Shown piece by piece: positions 6,592 through 14,285 of a stretch of 33,566 nucleotides of DNA. The DNA is from Rubinisphaera margarita. Lineage in GTDB: Bacteria > Planctomycetota > Planctomycetia > Planctomycetales > Planctomycetaceae. Within the stretch, counting starts at the first letter, position 1. Every line of letters begins with the position of its first letter. A program made the translations under genes and the position numbers. The DNA is taken from the NCBI RefSeq assembly GCF_022267515.1, contig NZ_JAKFGB010000017.1, forward strand, positions 1 through 33,566, in the 5' to 3' direction. Under the pieces are notes generated by a model. It searched no databases. It had not been told where the DNA came from and saw only the letters and a list, made by a program, of their open reading frames with translations.

Positions 6592-8571
6592 GTGCATATC
6601 GATCGCGACTATGAGGAGATCCAGAAAGCGTTGGATGAGATCCTGCCGTCTGATCGCTATCGGCGACTGGCATGGAAGCCCGAGGCGCTGCGCGACCGGC
6701 GCGACAAGCAAGGCCTCACCCAGCTTCAACTGAGCGAGATGACGGGGATTCTGCAGCCCAAAATTTCAGAAGCCGAGCGGGGACTTGCCAGCTCGAAGGG
6801 CCGGAAACGTAAATCCGCCGATGAGATCGAGCGAACCCCGCGGATGGATGCTACGCTGCTCTACGCCTTGGCAACGGCACTGGGATGCAAGCTGCAGGAC
6901 ATCGCTGTCGTTCCCTTCCTGGAGAACGAAGTCGCCACCATCACTTCGGAAGTCATTCGCCAGTTGCAGCCGCAACTCCTTGTCGTCGATCAGATCCACA
7001 CGCTCGTTCGTCCGAACGAAAAGACCTCCCTGCGTTCCATCTATTACCGCACGGCTCTGCAGGATCGTTCGGCGCAAGGAGCGAGCGGCTCCAAACGCAC
7101 GGAGTCTTTCGTGGCGGATACGTTGCACGATCTCTCAGCGAAGGCATGCGTCATCCTAGGAACGGCCGGCCAGGGCAAGTCGGTTTTCCTGCGTTATCTG
7201 GCTATTCAGGAAGCAATCAAAGAGCAGTCACTGCCACTGTTTTTCGAGTTGCGACGTCTCCCCAAGCGTCCCTTGGTCGAGGTCATCCATTCCAGACTGC
7301 AGCACTGGGGCTTGTGCGAGAGTCGCCAACAGCTGAAGGAACTTCTGCGAGAGGGACATATCTCACTGCTGTTTGATGCGATTGACGAGTTGGCTGCCGC
7401 CCGACGCGGGGAATTTCTGACGGAACTGGCGGATCTTCGCGAAGCCAATCCAACCATGAGAATTGTCGTGACCTCTCGACCGGACTCGGGGATTCTTGCC
7501 TGCGACTGGTTGCACCCCTATTCCATCGCGCCTCTGAACCTCAACGACGTGCGGGCCCTGGTCCGTATCTATGCTTCTCCCGAGGAGGCCGAGCAAATCA
7601 CGGCTCAGCTTGATACGGCCAATCGAATGTTGGTGAACCTGTTGACCGCTCCGATCTTCGCGGCTCTCCTTGTCATCAAGTACCAGTATTCGCACACCAT
7701 CCCGCATGATCTGACCGCCTATTATCGAGACCTCTTTGACGCCCTGGTTCGTCGGCATAACACGGCGGAAGCCGGACCTCGGCGGGAAATCAGATCCGAA
7801 CTTCTTCCCTTTGATCTGGAATCTGCGTTCCAGGCCATCTGCTTCGCGGTGCACGCACAGTTTGGAGATCGTCCCCCACATATCCGGCAAGTCCAGGAAC
7901 TCTCGGTGAAGATCTCTGAAGCGCTGCAGTTGAAGCCGCGCTCTCCGTCGCTCATCGTTCACGATGTCATCGATATCACAAGTCTGATCGTTGAGGAAGC
8001 CGGCTATTGCTTTTTCATTCACAAGTCGGTTCGTGAGTATTACGCCGCCGCTCATATCGCTCGACTGCCTGACCCTGTCGCCCAGGCGTTCTATCAGAGA
8101 ATGGCCGGCGGATGGCGGAGTTGGGAATATGTCTTACAGTTTCTGGAGCAACTGGACCCGGTCCGTATGGCGGTCTGTTTTGAGCTGACCGAACTGGAGA
8201 CGATCCTGAAAACAGGAGCCCTCTCCTTCCTGATGCAGTTCCAGTCGATCTCAATCTTGAAGGTCGATCAGATCCAGGAGCAGCTTTACATCGGGACCGG
8301 CTCATTCTATTCGACTCGCCACCTCAAGATCGTGGTCGGTGGGTTGCGGCCCGACTTCGTCCAACAAGGATTCACTCACTGGTGCCCCGGACAACCTTAT
8401 CCTCAGCTCCAACCGGGAGAACGTGTCCGGATCGATCGGACAAAGATTGATTATGCAAAGCTGTTGGAGTGGCTGGGAGACAATGTCGCCACCAGGTACG
8501 CGACATGCCAAAAGCGTCTTAATCAGTGTCGCCGTCTCGCCACGTCGAAAGCGGTCATTCAGAATCAGTGA
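6592..8571 (+). CDS. HTH-NACHT STAND NTPase, probable defence protein
   Basis: A 659-residue protein with an N-terminal helix-turn-helix of XRE type (about residues 37-102) and a NACHT-type NTPase domain. Walker A is G-T-A-G-Q-G-K-S at about 190-197, Walker B is L-L-F-D-A-I-D-E-L at about 259-267 (the extra acidic residue is typical of NACHT), and S-R-P-D-S follows near 298 as sensor 1. The C-terminal 250 residues end without any recognised LRR or TPR repeats and include H-K-S-V-R-E-Y-Y-A-A, the NACHT winged-helix end motif. NACHT proteins in bacteria are known anti-phage sensors that oligomerise on recognising a phage product. Start is GTG with AAAGGA upstream. It is divergent from the mobilization operon and has its own regulatory repeat, as expected for cargo. 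Confidence 0.85.
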   Translation: MHIDRDYEEIQKALDEILPSDRYRRLAWKPEALRDRRDKQGLTQLQLSEMTGILQPKISEAERGLASSKGRKRKSADEIERTPRMDATLLYALATALGCKLQDIAVVPFLENEVATITSEVIRQLQPQLLVVDQIHTLVRPNEKTSLRSIYYRTALQDRSAQGASGSKRTESFVADTLHDLSAKACVILGTAGQGKSVFLRYLAIQEAIKEQSLPLFFELRRLPKRPLVEVIHSRLQHWGLCESRQQLKELLREGHISLLFDAIDELAAARRGEFLTELADLREANPTMRIVVTSRPDSGILACDWLHPYSIAPLNLNDVRALVRIYASPEEAEQITAQLDTANRMLVNLLTAPIFAALLVIKYQYSHTIPHDLTAYYRDLFDALVRRHNTAEAGPRREIRSELLPFDLESAFQAICFAVHAQFGDRPPHIRQVQELSVKISEALQLKPRSPSLIVHDVIDITSLIVEEAGYCFFIHKSVREYYAAAHIARLPDPVAQAFYQRMAGGWRSWEYVLQFLEQLDPVRMAVCFELTELETILKTGALSFLMQFQSISILKVDQIQEQLYIGTGSFYSTRHLKIVVGGLRPDFVQQGFTHWCPGQPYPQLQPGERVRIDRTKIDYAKLLEWLGDNVATRYATCQKRLNQCRRLATSKAVIQNQ

Positions 8572-8606
8572 GCCAAACGAGCGCACTTCCTCATTCGCCG
8601 ATCGGC

Positions 8607-9116
8607 CTACGGCGAGGGAGAGGACCACCCGTCCGATCGAGCGTCTGAACGGAGCCGATCGACCAAGAGATCTGGAGAGATTCGCCATTGTTGAAGTCGG
8701 TGTGCGAGCAGCGAGACTCGGACAAGAAGATCTTCTCCCGACATAGTGAGCCTCTGACCGTCCACGAGTGCTTGACGGGTTGCCTTCAGCAAACGGATCG
8801 CATTCCCATGACGATCGGCTTCAAACTCGCACTGTTCACGCAATTCTTCAGGCAGCGCGGACCAGTCGTACTCATCATCGTCGCTCGCCATCTCGGCGAT
8901 GATGACGTTGAAGGCAAGCACCTCATCGCAATGCTGCAAAAAGGAGTGATCCTCCAGAACTCCGCTGACCCAGTCTCGACTGATTCGAACTACTCGATCG
9001 GTCAGCTGGCGGAACTCCGCGAGGGGAAGTCGCTGTGATTGGAGATTGTGATGGGCGTCGTCTTCTCGCAAGTCAGGCCATGATGCTGTTTTCGATCTCC
9101 CCAGAATGCCACACAT
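8607..9116 (-). CDS. Hypothetical helical protein
   Basis: A 169-residue reading frame from the ATG at 9116, convergent with the NACHT gene. The C-terminal part looks like a real protein: acidic-helical stretches (D-D-D-E-Y-D-W-S-A-L-P-E-E-L-R-E) and a regular helix pattern thereafter, and it is not the shadow of another gene over 8607-9040. The frame stays open further upstream to 9407, but there it overlaps the plus-strand gene at 9262, so the longer form is doubtful. The ATG lacks a good ribosome binding site; a GTG at 9119 is an alternative. I recognise no family. Confidence 0.4.
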   Translation of the reverse strand: MCGILGRSKTASWPDLREDDAHHNLQSQRLPLAEFRQLTDRVVRISRDWVSGVLEDHSFLQHCDEVLAFNVIIAEMASDDDEYDWSALPEELREQCEFEADRHGNAIRLLKATRQALVDGQRLTMSGEDLLVRVSLLAHRLQQWRISPDLLVDRLRSDARSDGWSSPSP

Positions 9117-9261
9117 CACCGATCGGCGCAAGTTCTCACGCCAAAAGCCCTTCAATTGTTGGGCGACGATCACACCGGCGCAACTGCCGATTGAAATACG
9201 ACTTGACTCATCGATTGAGTTGATGGCAGTGTCGATGCTGTCACCAACAAGGAGGTTCAAG

Positions 9262-9564
9262 ATGGCCAAAGCAAAATCAAAATCCGAGTCCACATCACCC
9301 CAGAAGCCGGCAGCGACGATCCGCCAGGGCAATCTCAAGTGCGTCATTTGGCGGAACGAAGGAGAAAACGGACCGTGGTACGTCGCCGATCTGGTGCGGA
9401 CGTTCAAGACTGAGAGCGGGTTTCAGGATACGACGAAAGTCCCCGCCGACGATCTCCTGCGGGTCGCCTTCCTGGCACAGCAGGCTTTCGGGCAACTCCA
9501 GTTGCTCAAGGCTCAGGATCGACAGTCTGATTCCGAGGACCATGATGTGTCCCCGCAACCTTGA
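9262..9564 (+). CDS. Small plasmid protein, paralogue of 19688 gene
   Basis: A 100-residue protein starting at the ATG at 9262, preceded by AAGGAGG. A charged Lys/Ser-rich N-terminus (1-20) is followed by a core of about 65 residues with the pattern I-R-x-G-N-L-K-x-x-I-W-x-N-E-G-x-x-G-x-W-Y, a T/R-rich strand and a C-terminal helix with D-D-L-L-R-V-A-F-L-A. The gene at 19688-19954 has the same pattern, so both belong to one family of small proteins common on plasmids of this kind. The alternating strands then one helix suggest a compact DNA-binding-type fold, but no function is established. It overlaps the next gene by 23 bases. Confidence 0.75.
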   Translation: MAKAKSKSESTSPQKPAATIRQGNLKCVIWRNEGENGPWYVADLVRTFKTESGFQDTTKVPADDLLRVAFLAQQAFGQLQLLKAQDRQSDSEDHDVSPQP

Positions 9565-9940
9565 CGATCTGGGACAATTCACCGGCTCAACGCGATTCTT
9601 CCGTCATGCGTTCAATCGCGCCGTGATTTACACGGAGGGCGTCCAGTACGTGGCAGAAAACGGCGGGGCCTACTGGCTGATCGATGCCATCGCCAGCCAT
9701 ATCGGCAGTCCTGTCTTTCAGCGGGCTGCGGACCAGGATCAACGGATCCCCCTCCTCCACTTCTGGAAGCTGGCCGTGTCACCAGACCGGTCCGCCGAAC
9801 TGACCGCAATCGCGGACAGCGGCGAACCGGCTTTCATCCAGCAGACGATTCCCTATACCGACTTTCCTTTGGCAAGCATCGAGATCTGGGCCGGTCACAA
9901 CGGCGAAGGTTTTACTCTCATGCTGCCGAGCGAGTATTAG
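9542..9940 (+). CDS. DUF6876-like hypothetical protein
   Basis: A 132-residue protein of a conserved family I know as DUF6876, found on plasmids and genomic islands. The diagnostic stretch is L-D-D-L-G-Q-F-T-G-S-T-x-F-x-R-H, then Y-T-E-G-V-Q-Y-V-A-E-N-G-G-A-Y-W-L-I-D-A-I-A, near residues 8-50. The family has no proven function. GAGG precedes two consecutive ATGs (9542 and 9545), and the gene overlaps the preceding one by 23 bases, so the pair is probably co-translated. I recognise the family from memory of the N-terminal pattern; a profile search would settle it. Confidence 0.75.
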   Translation: MMCPRNLDDLGQFTGSTRFFRHAFNRAVIYTEGVQYVAENGGAYWLIDAIASHIGSPVFQRAADQDQRIPLLHFWKLAVSPDRSAELTAIADSGEPAFIQQTIPYTDFPLASIEIWAGHNGEGFTLMLPSEY

Positions 9941-10447
9941 AAATACCGCACTCGGGTCGGCTTGCGGGTGATCTCGTAGAAGCGACGACCGTTCCCTCTT
10001 GCCGGATAGACCAACACTCAAATTCGAAACGCAACGTTTCAGATCGTGGCTGCCCCCTCTTCTCCTCAGGAGTTGAGTTCTCGCCGTCACTTCATGTTTT
10101 GGTTGAACTTGGGGCCGCATCCTGCAGACCGCAGCACCGGCGAAGCGTTTCCGGAGCTCATCTCAAACATGAGATTTGTCCCTTAAGCTGTTGAATCTGC
10201 TGGTCAATCACTGTTTGCTTTCGCCTCTATCGCGGCTGCAGACATTCGTCCGCCCCTTACTTCTGGCCGCTGCTAGTCAGATGTGGTTCCCAGTGGGCCA
10301 GGCGATGCGAGTGGTTTGATGAAGTATCTTAAAGTGATCTGCAGGATGATCGCCCGTCACGGAAACAAAGAGACTCGCCTGTTCCAGCACCCGGTTTTTG
10401 ACGCCGGTCGTAAAGAGCATCCGGCCCCCCTCCTCCCGTTTTGATTG
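9941..10447. other. Gene-free spacer with short palindromes
   Basis: About 500 bp without a convincing gene, lying between two convergent genes. It holds GAAACG-caa-CGTTTC (near 10026-10041), ATCTCA-aaca-TGAGAT (near 10161-10176) and, at 10423-10438 on the minus strand, a near copy of the dispersed G-rich motif described among the findings. Nothing else stands out. Confidence 0.4.
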
Positions 10448-11065
10448 TCAGGACCAGAGTCGCTGCCAGAACGATTTGTTGCGTTCTTTCTCCAGGGCAT
10501 CTCGGTATCGCATCAGCTTTTTATTGGCAGCTGCCTTAAGCGATTCCAGTTCGGCTTTTGTCGCCTGCTCCTGATTGGCGAGACGCTTTTCAATCGTCTT
10601 GATCGCCTCTTCCCAGTCCCCTCGCCCCTGCTTCTGATTTTCCAGAAGACGGGTCACGGAGTTCTGTCCCTCCTGAGCACGCTTGAGCGTTTCCTGGAGA
10701 TGCTCGATCTGTTCTCGATATTGCTGCCGCTCCCGTTCCCGTTCAGTCGTTTCCCGAGCGAGTTGGTCTTTCAGCTGCTGAACCTCGAGAGAGCTGTTAC
10801 CGGTGGAGTGACCTGCACTCGTTTGATCTGTCGACTTCTCTTCCCGATCAAAGTTGCAGTCGTCACCGTACACCCGAATCAATTCCGCTGCGTCGATCAG
10901 TTTATTTCCCTGGTCATCCTGGGTGACCGAAAGACGGCCGGCACGGATGTGCTTGGTGATCGTCGTCCGGCTCTTGCCGGTAATGCGATTGGCGGCTGAG
11001 ATGGTGTACTTGGTGTTGGTCACGATTGAACAGCGATGGTTAGAAGTTGAACATTCTCTGACCAT
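10448..11065 (-). CDS. Plasmid replication accessory DNA-binding protein
   Basis: A 205-residue protein with an N-terminal helix-turn-helix (Y-T-I-S-A-A-N-R-I-T-G-K-S-R-T-T-I-T-K-H-I-R-A-G-R-L, about residues 20-45), a conserved I-D-A-A-E-L-I-R-V-Y-G segment (57-67), a long coiled coil of Gln/Glu/Arg-rich heptads (about 90-190) and a short C-terminal W-Q-R-L-W tail. This is the architecture of the 'plasmid replication DNA-binding protein' family that often sits beside replication initiators in Proteobacteria. It diverges from repC, with the CTGKTCAR-type repeats between them. ATG at 11065 and GTG at 11020 are both possible starts; neither has a strong ribosome binding site, and part of the repeat cluster lies inside the chosen 5' end. 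Confidence 0.75.
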   Translation of the reverse strand: MVRECSTSNHRCSIVTNTKYTISAANRITGKSRTTITKHIRAGRLSVTQDDQGNKLIDAAELIRVYGDDCNFDREEKSTDQTSAGHSTGNSSLEVQQLKDQLARETTERERERQQYREQIEHLQETLKRAQEGQNSVTRLLENQKQGRGDWEEAIKTIEKRLANQEQATKAELESLKAAANKKLMRYRDALEKERNKSFWQRLWS

Positions 11066-11462
11066 AGCACGCCTGCGGACTGGAGCGCAATTGCTTCTTG
11101 TCCATCCCCTTTGGTGCCAGCCCTGTTCAAGCAGTGTGCAGCCTGTTCGACACCTGTTGAACACCGTGCGATCAGTCGTGCACAGCGGCATTCAAGGCGC
11201 TGGACAATGCGTTGGTCAACAGCAGGTGACCACTGGTCAGCACTCCCCTGCCCTCCCTGTTCAGCCCAAGTACTTGATATCGCTCGGCAGATCTGATTCT
11301 GGACAGCCAGTCGCGTTCAACCTGGCGAACATCCTGCTCAGCCCTGTGCGACACTGGACAGGACAAATCTTGTCGCCAACTGGTCAGAAATCATGTATGG
11401 TCGTTTACAAGGGACGCCGAATCGTGGCTTCCTGAGCTCACCGGGCTGACTGTTCTGGTCAG
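11026..11462. repeat. Cluster of CTGKTCAR-type short repeats
   Basis: At least eleven copies related to CTGTTCAA or CTGGTCAG occur in both orientations, at about 11026, 11047, 11123, 11143, 11154, 11212, 11227, 11257, 11334, 11380 and 11455. One pair forms TGACCA-c-TGGTCA at 11227-11239, a perfect palindrome. Clusters of short repeats beside an initiator gene are typical of iterons or operators. They lie between the divergent accessory-protein gene and repC, and would suit binding by either protein. Spacing is irregular, which fits operators at least as well as classical iterons. Confidence 0.6.
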
Positions 11463-11509
11463 TCCAACCATCCAACCCCACTCAAGGAGGACGTCCACTC
11501 GATACAGCC

Positions 11510-11560
11510 ATGATCCCAAAGAAAAACCGCCGTTTTCCGGCGGCGGTTTTCAGAATTTGA
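11510..11560 (+). CDS. Possible 16-aa repC leader peptide
   Basis: An ATG at 11510 opens a 17-codon frame (stop TGA at 11558-11560) whose codons run through the hairpin at 11523-11550. AAGGAGG occurs 19 bases upstream, farther than usual. The product would be very basic (K-K-N-R-R). If translated, the ribosome would disrupt the hairpin, a layout seen in attenuator leaders. It may also be chance. Confidence 0.3.
   Translation: MIPKKNRRFPAAVFRI
11523..11550 (+). terminator. Hairpin upstream of repC
   Basis: A perfect 10-bp stem (AAAACCGCCG with CGGCGGTTTT, 8-base loop TTTTCCGG) gives a symmetric intrinsic-terminator shape: A-rich on one side and T-rich on the other, so it could work in both directions. 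It lies 150 bp upstream of repC. In repABC plasmids the region just upstream of repC carries the counter-transcribed RNA and its terminator; a similar role is possible here but not shown. Confidence 0.65.
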
Positions 11561-11681
11561 AGTGTGACTTCGTGTGATGTAGCAATCTCAACCTAGCGCA
11601 CTTCAGCAGGCGATGCAAATCAAAAACTGATTCTGCAAACACTTTTTTGCACCCAATTCGCCCCTGGAGGAGTGAGCTGTC

Positions 11682-11696
11682 ATGAACGTAAACTGA
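11682..11696 (+). CDS. Mini-ORF before repC
   Basis: GGAGGAG at 11666-11672 is followed by ATG AAC GTA AAC TGA; the stop ends three bases before the ATG of repC at 11700. The best ribosome binding site in the leader therefore points at this four-codon frame rather than at repC, which suggests that repC is translated by re-initiation or coupling. Confidence 0.4.
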   Translation: MNVN

Positions 11697-11699
11697 TCA

Positions 11700-12980
11700 A
11701 TGATTTCCACAACTATCTCACCCTCTCATCCCTCGGCCGGCTGCCGTGTCAGCTCGCCAGAGTACCGCCACTCGACCGAGCTGTGCCAGCATATCGCCGG
11801 GCTGGAAGAGGGGATCAATCGCTACGATCTGCTGCTCCTGATTAAGAGGGTCGGCTCGTACGCCGGCTTCACGCCCCGGCAGATTCAACTGCTCGACTAT
11901 TACCTAGCGTTCACGCGCGACTGCGACTGGGAGGAGGGGGCTCGTCCGATCGTCTACCAGTCGATCTCTCGCACGGCTCTGGACCTTGGCGTTTCGGAAC
12001 GGCAGGTTCAGAAACTGGAGCAGGGATTATTTCAGCTGGGGGCCATTACCTGGAATGACAGCGGGAACTACAAGCGATACGGCCAGCGGGATGCTGTGAC
12101 CGGCCGCATCAAGTACGCCTACGGTGTGGAGCTGACACCTCTGGCCGCTCTTAAGCAAGAACTGGAGAAGAAGCTTGCCGAAAAACAGCGTTACGATCAG
12201 TCCTGGATGGAAACCAAACGCCAGATCTCGTGGTATCGCAGTCAGATCCGGGCAACCTTGCAGGAATTGCGAGAGGAGGGGGCTCAGCCTGCTCTCTTGA
12301 TCTTTGAGCAGCGTTATGACCAAATCGCCGTGCAGCTAAGAACCAGTCTCGACCTCGACAAGCTCACCATGCTGTTGCAGCGCCATCGAGACCTGCTGAG
12401 CGACCTGACGGCTGCTCTGGAGGGAGGCAGCGGGAAGCGGGAGGAGGGGGCTCAGCGTGCGTCCTCAGCGGAAAAAACCGCGAATTGTTCCGCCAGCAAC
12501 GAAACCAAGTTCGTGCACAAAGAGTCTACCACTCAGGAATCATTTAATGAATTAAATACAGAAGCCCCGACAGGGCCAGGCTTGCAGGAAAGGCTGGACG
12601 AACCGCTGGAGACCAAACCACCGACCGCTGACTTGGGGCTCCAACACGTGACGATCGGAATGGCGGTCCATGCCGCCAGCGAACGATTTCGAGACCTGCT
12701 GCCACTTCATCCGGGTTGGCCCGATCTCGTCGAAGCCGCCTATGTCATTCGCCGTGAGCTGAAGATCTCACAATCCAGTTGGGCGGAAGCGTGCCAGGCA
12801 CTGGGACGGACCGGAGCCACGCTGTGCGTGCTGGTCACAGATCAGGCTTGTCTACGAACCGAGGATCCAGTCCGTCAGCCGGCGGGTTACTTTCGAGCGA
12901 TGATCGACCGCGCGAGATGCGGCGAATTGCAGCTTCACCGCTCCATCTTCGGACTTTTGAAGCGTGCGGACTGCCGTTGA
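11700..12980 (+). CDS. repC: RepC-like plasmid replication initiator
   Basis: A 426-residue initiator of the RepC family, known from repABC plasmids of Alphaproteobacteria. The N-terminal domain has F-T-P-R-Q-I-Q-L-L-D-Y-Y-L and the HTH segment I-S-R-T-A-L-D-L-G-V-S-E-R-Q-V-Q (about residues 55-105), then the W-x-D-S-G-N-Y-K-R-Y-G-Q-R segment typical of RepC. A charged helical middle (140-250) is followed by a low-complexity linker and the C-terminal domain ending A-G-Y-F-R-A-M-I-D-R-A-R-x-G-E-L-x-L-H-R-S-I-F-G-L, also a RepC hallmark. No RepA/RepB partition genes are seen. Three copies of the dispersed G-rich motif fall inside the gene, where the origin lies in repABC plasmids. Translation of repC may depend on the mini-ORF just before it. 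Confidence 0.85.
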   Translation: MISTTISPSHPSAGCRVSSPEYRHSTELCQHIAGLEEGINRYDLLLLIKRVGSYAGFTPRQIQLLDYYLAFTRDCDWEEGARPIVYQSISRTALDLGVSERQVQKLEQGLFQLGAITWNDSGNYKRYGQRDAVTGRIKYAYGVELTPLAALKQELEKKLAEKQRYDQSWMETKRQISWYRSQIRATLQELREEGAQPALLIFEQRYDQIAVQLRTSLDLDKLTMLLQRHRDLLSDLTAALEGGSGKREEGAQRASSAEKTANCSASNETKFVHKESTTQESFNELNTEAPTGPGLQERLDEPLETKPPTADLGLQHVTIGMAVHAASERFRDLLPLHPGWPDLVEAAYVIRRELKISQSSWAEACQALGRTGATLCVLVTDQACLRTEDPVRQPAGYFRAMIDRARCGELQLHRSIFGLLKRADCR

Positions 12981-13016
12981 AGCTGATTCTCCAGCAGTCT
13001 GATCACGACTTCTTGG

Positions 13017-13265
13017 CTACGGAGCGGCTCCCTTCGCATCGACAAGCTCCTTCTCGACCTCACGAAAGACCTTGCTTAAGGGTACGTCGAGAGCCACGGC
13101 CAAGTCCTGCGCGATCCGGATGCTGACCTGGACCTTCCCGCGTTCAATCGAGCTCATATACGTGCGATGAACGCCCGCCAGCGAGGCGAAACCCTCTTGG
13201 GAATGCCCTTGCCGTTCGCGGTGGCGGCGAATCACTTTTCCGAAAATCTGTTCGAAATTCTCCAT
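13017..13265 (-). CDS. XRE-family transcriptional regulator
   Basis: An 82-residue single-domain HTH protein. The start at 13265 gives M-E-N-F-E-Q-I-F, then a classic XRE helix-turn-helix: R-R-H-R-E-R-Q-G-H-S-Q-E-G-F-A-S-L-A-G-V-H, T-Y-M-S-S-I-E-R-G-K (about residues 14-45), and I-A-x-D-L-A-V-A-L-D-V-P-L further on. Such proteins are dimeric repressors of phage, plasmid or restriction genes. An upstream ATG at 13286 is possible but less typical. It diverges from a small plus-strand gene at 13378; the shared spacer has repeated elements that may be its operator. Confidence 0.85.
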   Translation of the reverse strand: MENFEQIFGKVIRRHRERQGHSQEGFASLAGVHRTYMSSIERGKVQVSIRIAQDLAVALDVPLSKVFREVEKELVDAKGAAP

Positions 13266-13284
13266 ACGGCGATAGCATCGCCAC

Positions 13285-13345
13285 ATTCAGACGATTACAC
13301 TACAGATGATCGAATGACACTCGATCGTCTACATTCAGTCTCTCA
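13285..13345. promoter_or_regulatory. Possible XRE operator in divergent spacer
   Basis: ACATTCAG occurs twice as a direct repeat, near 13283 (ACATTCAGACGAT) and near 13336 (ACATTCAGTCTCT), with ATCGTC and GATCGAATG elements between them. This spacer separates the XRE gene from the plus-strand small ORF and is a good place for an XRE-type operator. No binding site is proven. Confidence 0.35.
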
Positions 13346-13377
13346 GCAGCTTTCTCATTTTTCGAAAGGACGGCACG

Positions 13378-13464
13378 ATGACCAACGGCGGAGACAAGGC
13401 CCACGGAGCTCAATCGACCACCACCAAAGGCACGCAGGGCAAGGATCAGCCCAAATCGAAGTGA
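13378..13464 (+). CDS. Possible 28-aa basic peptide gene
   Basis: ATG at 13378 with GAAAGGA seven bases upstream opens a 28-codon frame ending at 13464. The product is polar, rich in Thr, Gly, Lys and Gln, with no hydrophobic segment. It is followed after 29 bases by a clear intrinsic terminator, which supports a transcript from the divergent promoter. It has no known relative that I recognise. It may be a small protein or only a transcribed leader. Confidence 0.4.
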   Translation: MTNGGDKAHGAQSTTTKGTQGKDQPKSK

Positions 13465-13493
13465 CTGTCGCACGAGTCGATGGTTCAGCACCG

Positions 13494-13526
13494 CCCTGGC
13501 GTTCATACGTCAGGGTTTTTGTTTTT
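13494..13526 (+). terminator. Intrinsic terminator
   Basis: Stem CCCTGGCGT with ACGTCAGGG (one G-U pair, four-base loop TCAT) is followed by TTTTTGTTTTT. This is a textbook rho-independent terminator for plus-strand transcription. The convergent membrane protein gene ends inside its T-tract. Confidence 0.85.
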
Positions 13527-14040
13527 CCAGCATGACCTCCACGCGGCTGTAGTACTTCGAAAGCGTATCTCGGGAGGCAACGAAGAAGAGGGGGATCAGT
13601 GATGCCGCGACGCAGATCTCCTGAATCGCGATCCCGTCCATGATCCAGTGTGCCAGCATTGCAAAGCATCCCGCGATCAGGCAATTCGCATAAAACTGGT
13701 AGTATCGATAGTGAATTTCAACCAGGATCTCGAAGGCGGTTGTCCGCTCGTAGAGTACGCTCAGATTCCATTTCGGTTTGCTCACGCCGGTCCAATGATG
13801 GATCGGATCGATCAGGAGCCAGCGGACCGTGCTTGCAACCAGTCCACAGGCGATTGAAGCCACAGTGCCATACAGAAAACCGCCAATGCTCTGTTGTTCG
13901 TCATGGACGGTTCCCAGCCAGGAGAGGACCTCAGGATGCCACTGACCGATTCCCCACAGCATGATGGATCCGGGAATCAGATAGGCGATCAGTAGTCCAA
14001 AGCTCTCTGACGTGTAGTTCCGCAATCGCTCCTCGTTCAA
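13510..14040 (-). CDS. Conserved four-helix membrane protein
   Basis: A 176-residue membrane protein from the TTG at 14040. Hydrophobic segments lie at about 14-32 (L-L-I-A-Y-L-I-P-G-S-I-M-L-W-G), 53-73, 118-135 and 140-155. The stretch H-H-W-T-G (81-85) and E-x-H-Y-R-Y-Y-Q-F-Y-A-N (108-119) are features of a conserved hypothetical membrane family that I have seen in diverse bacteria but which has no name I can give. The open frame extends to an ATG at 14235, but that extension is low-complexity, holds the two dispersed DNA motifs and overlaps the region before the Toprim gene, so I reject it. A TTG at 14025 is another possible start. Confidence 0.6.
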   Translation of the reverse strand: MNEERLRNYTSESFGLLIAYLIPGSIMLWGIGQWHPEVLSWLGTVHDEQQSIGGFLYGTVASIACGLVASTVRWLLIDPIHHWTGVSKPKWNLSVLYERTTAFEILVEIHYRYYQFYANCLIAGCFAMLAHWIMDGIAIQEICVAASLIPLFFVASRDTLSKYYSRVEVMLEKQKP

Positions 14041-14285
14041 ATGGGTGGACTCGCTCCGCGAGCGTCTTCCCGAACGTATCACGTCTGGTGGGACCGGGAG
14101 GAGGGGGCTCGGACCACCGCCCCGCTCTTTTCCACAGGAGAACTGACCTTGATTTCCAGAATCTCGGTCGTCGTTTGGGCGATGGGACAGAAGCTTTTCC
14201 GCGTCTCGCAAATCATGCACAACTTCTTTTCCCATTGCCCCGGCGTGGATTTGCCCATCTCACCGAAGGTGCGCTATGGTGAAGG

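Noticed and set aside
7363..8055. Minus-strand frame of 230 codons inside the NACHT gene
   Set aside because: The plus strand has all NACHT motifs in order; the minus frame has no domain and no start signal.
10445..10999. Plus-strand hydrophobic frame that looks like a membrane protein
   Set aside because: It is the complement of the Gln/Glu/Lys-rich coiled-coil gene; antisense of such codons gives Leu/Phe-rich frames by default.
11026..11462. Repeat cluster as a CRISPR array
   Set aside because: The repeats are only about eight bases long, occur in both orientations and have irregular spacing.
14041..14235. N-terminal extension of the membrane protein gene to the ATG at 14235
   Set aside because: The extension is low-complexity and includes copies of both dispersed DNA motifs; the family-like part starts near the TTG at 14040.
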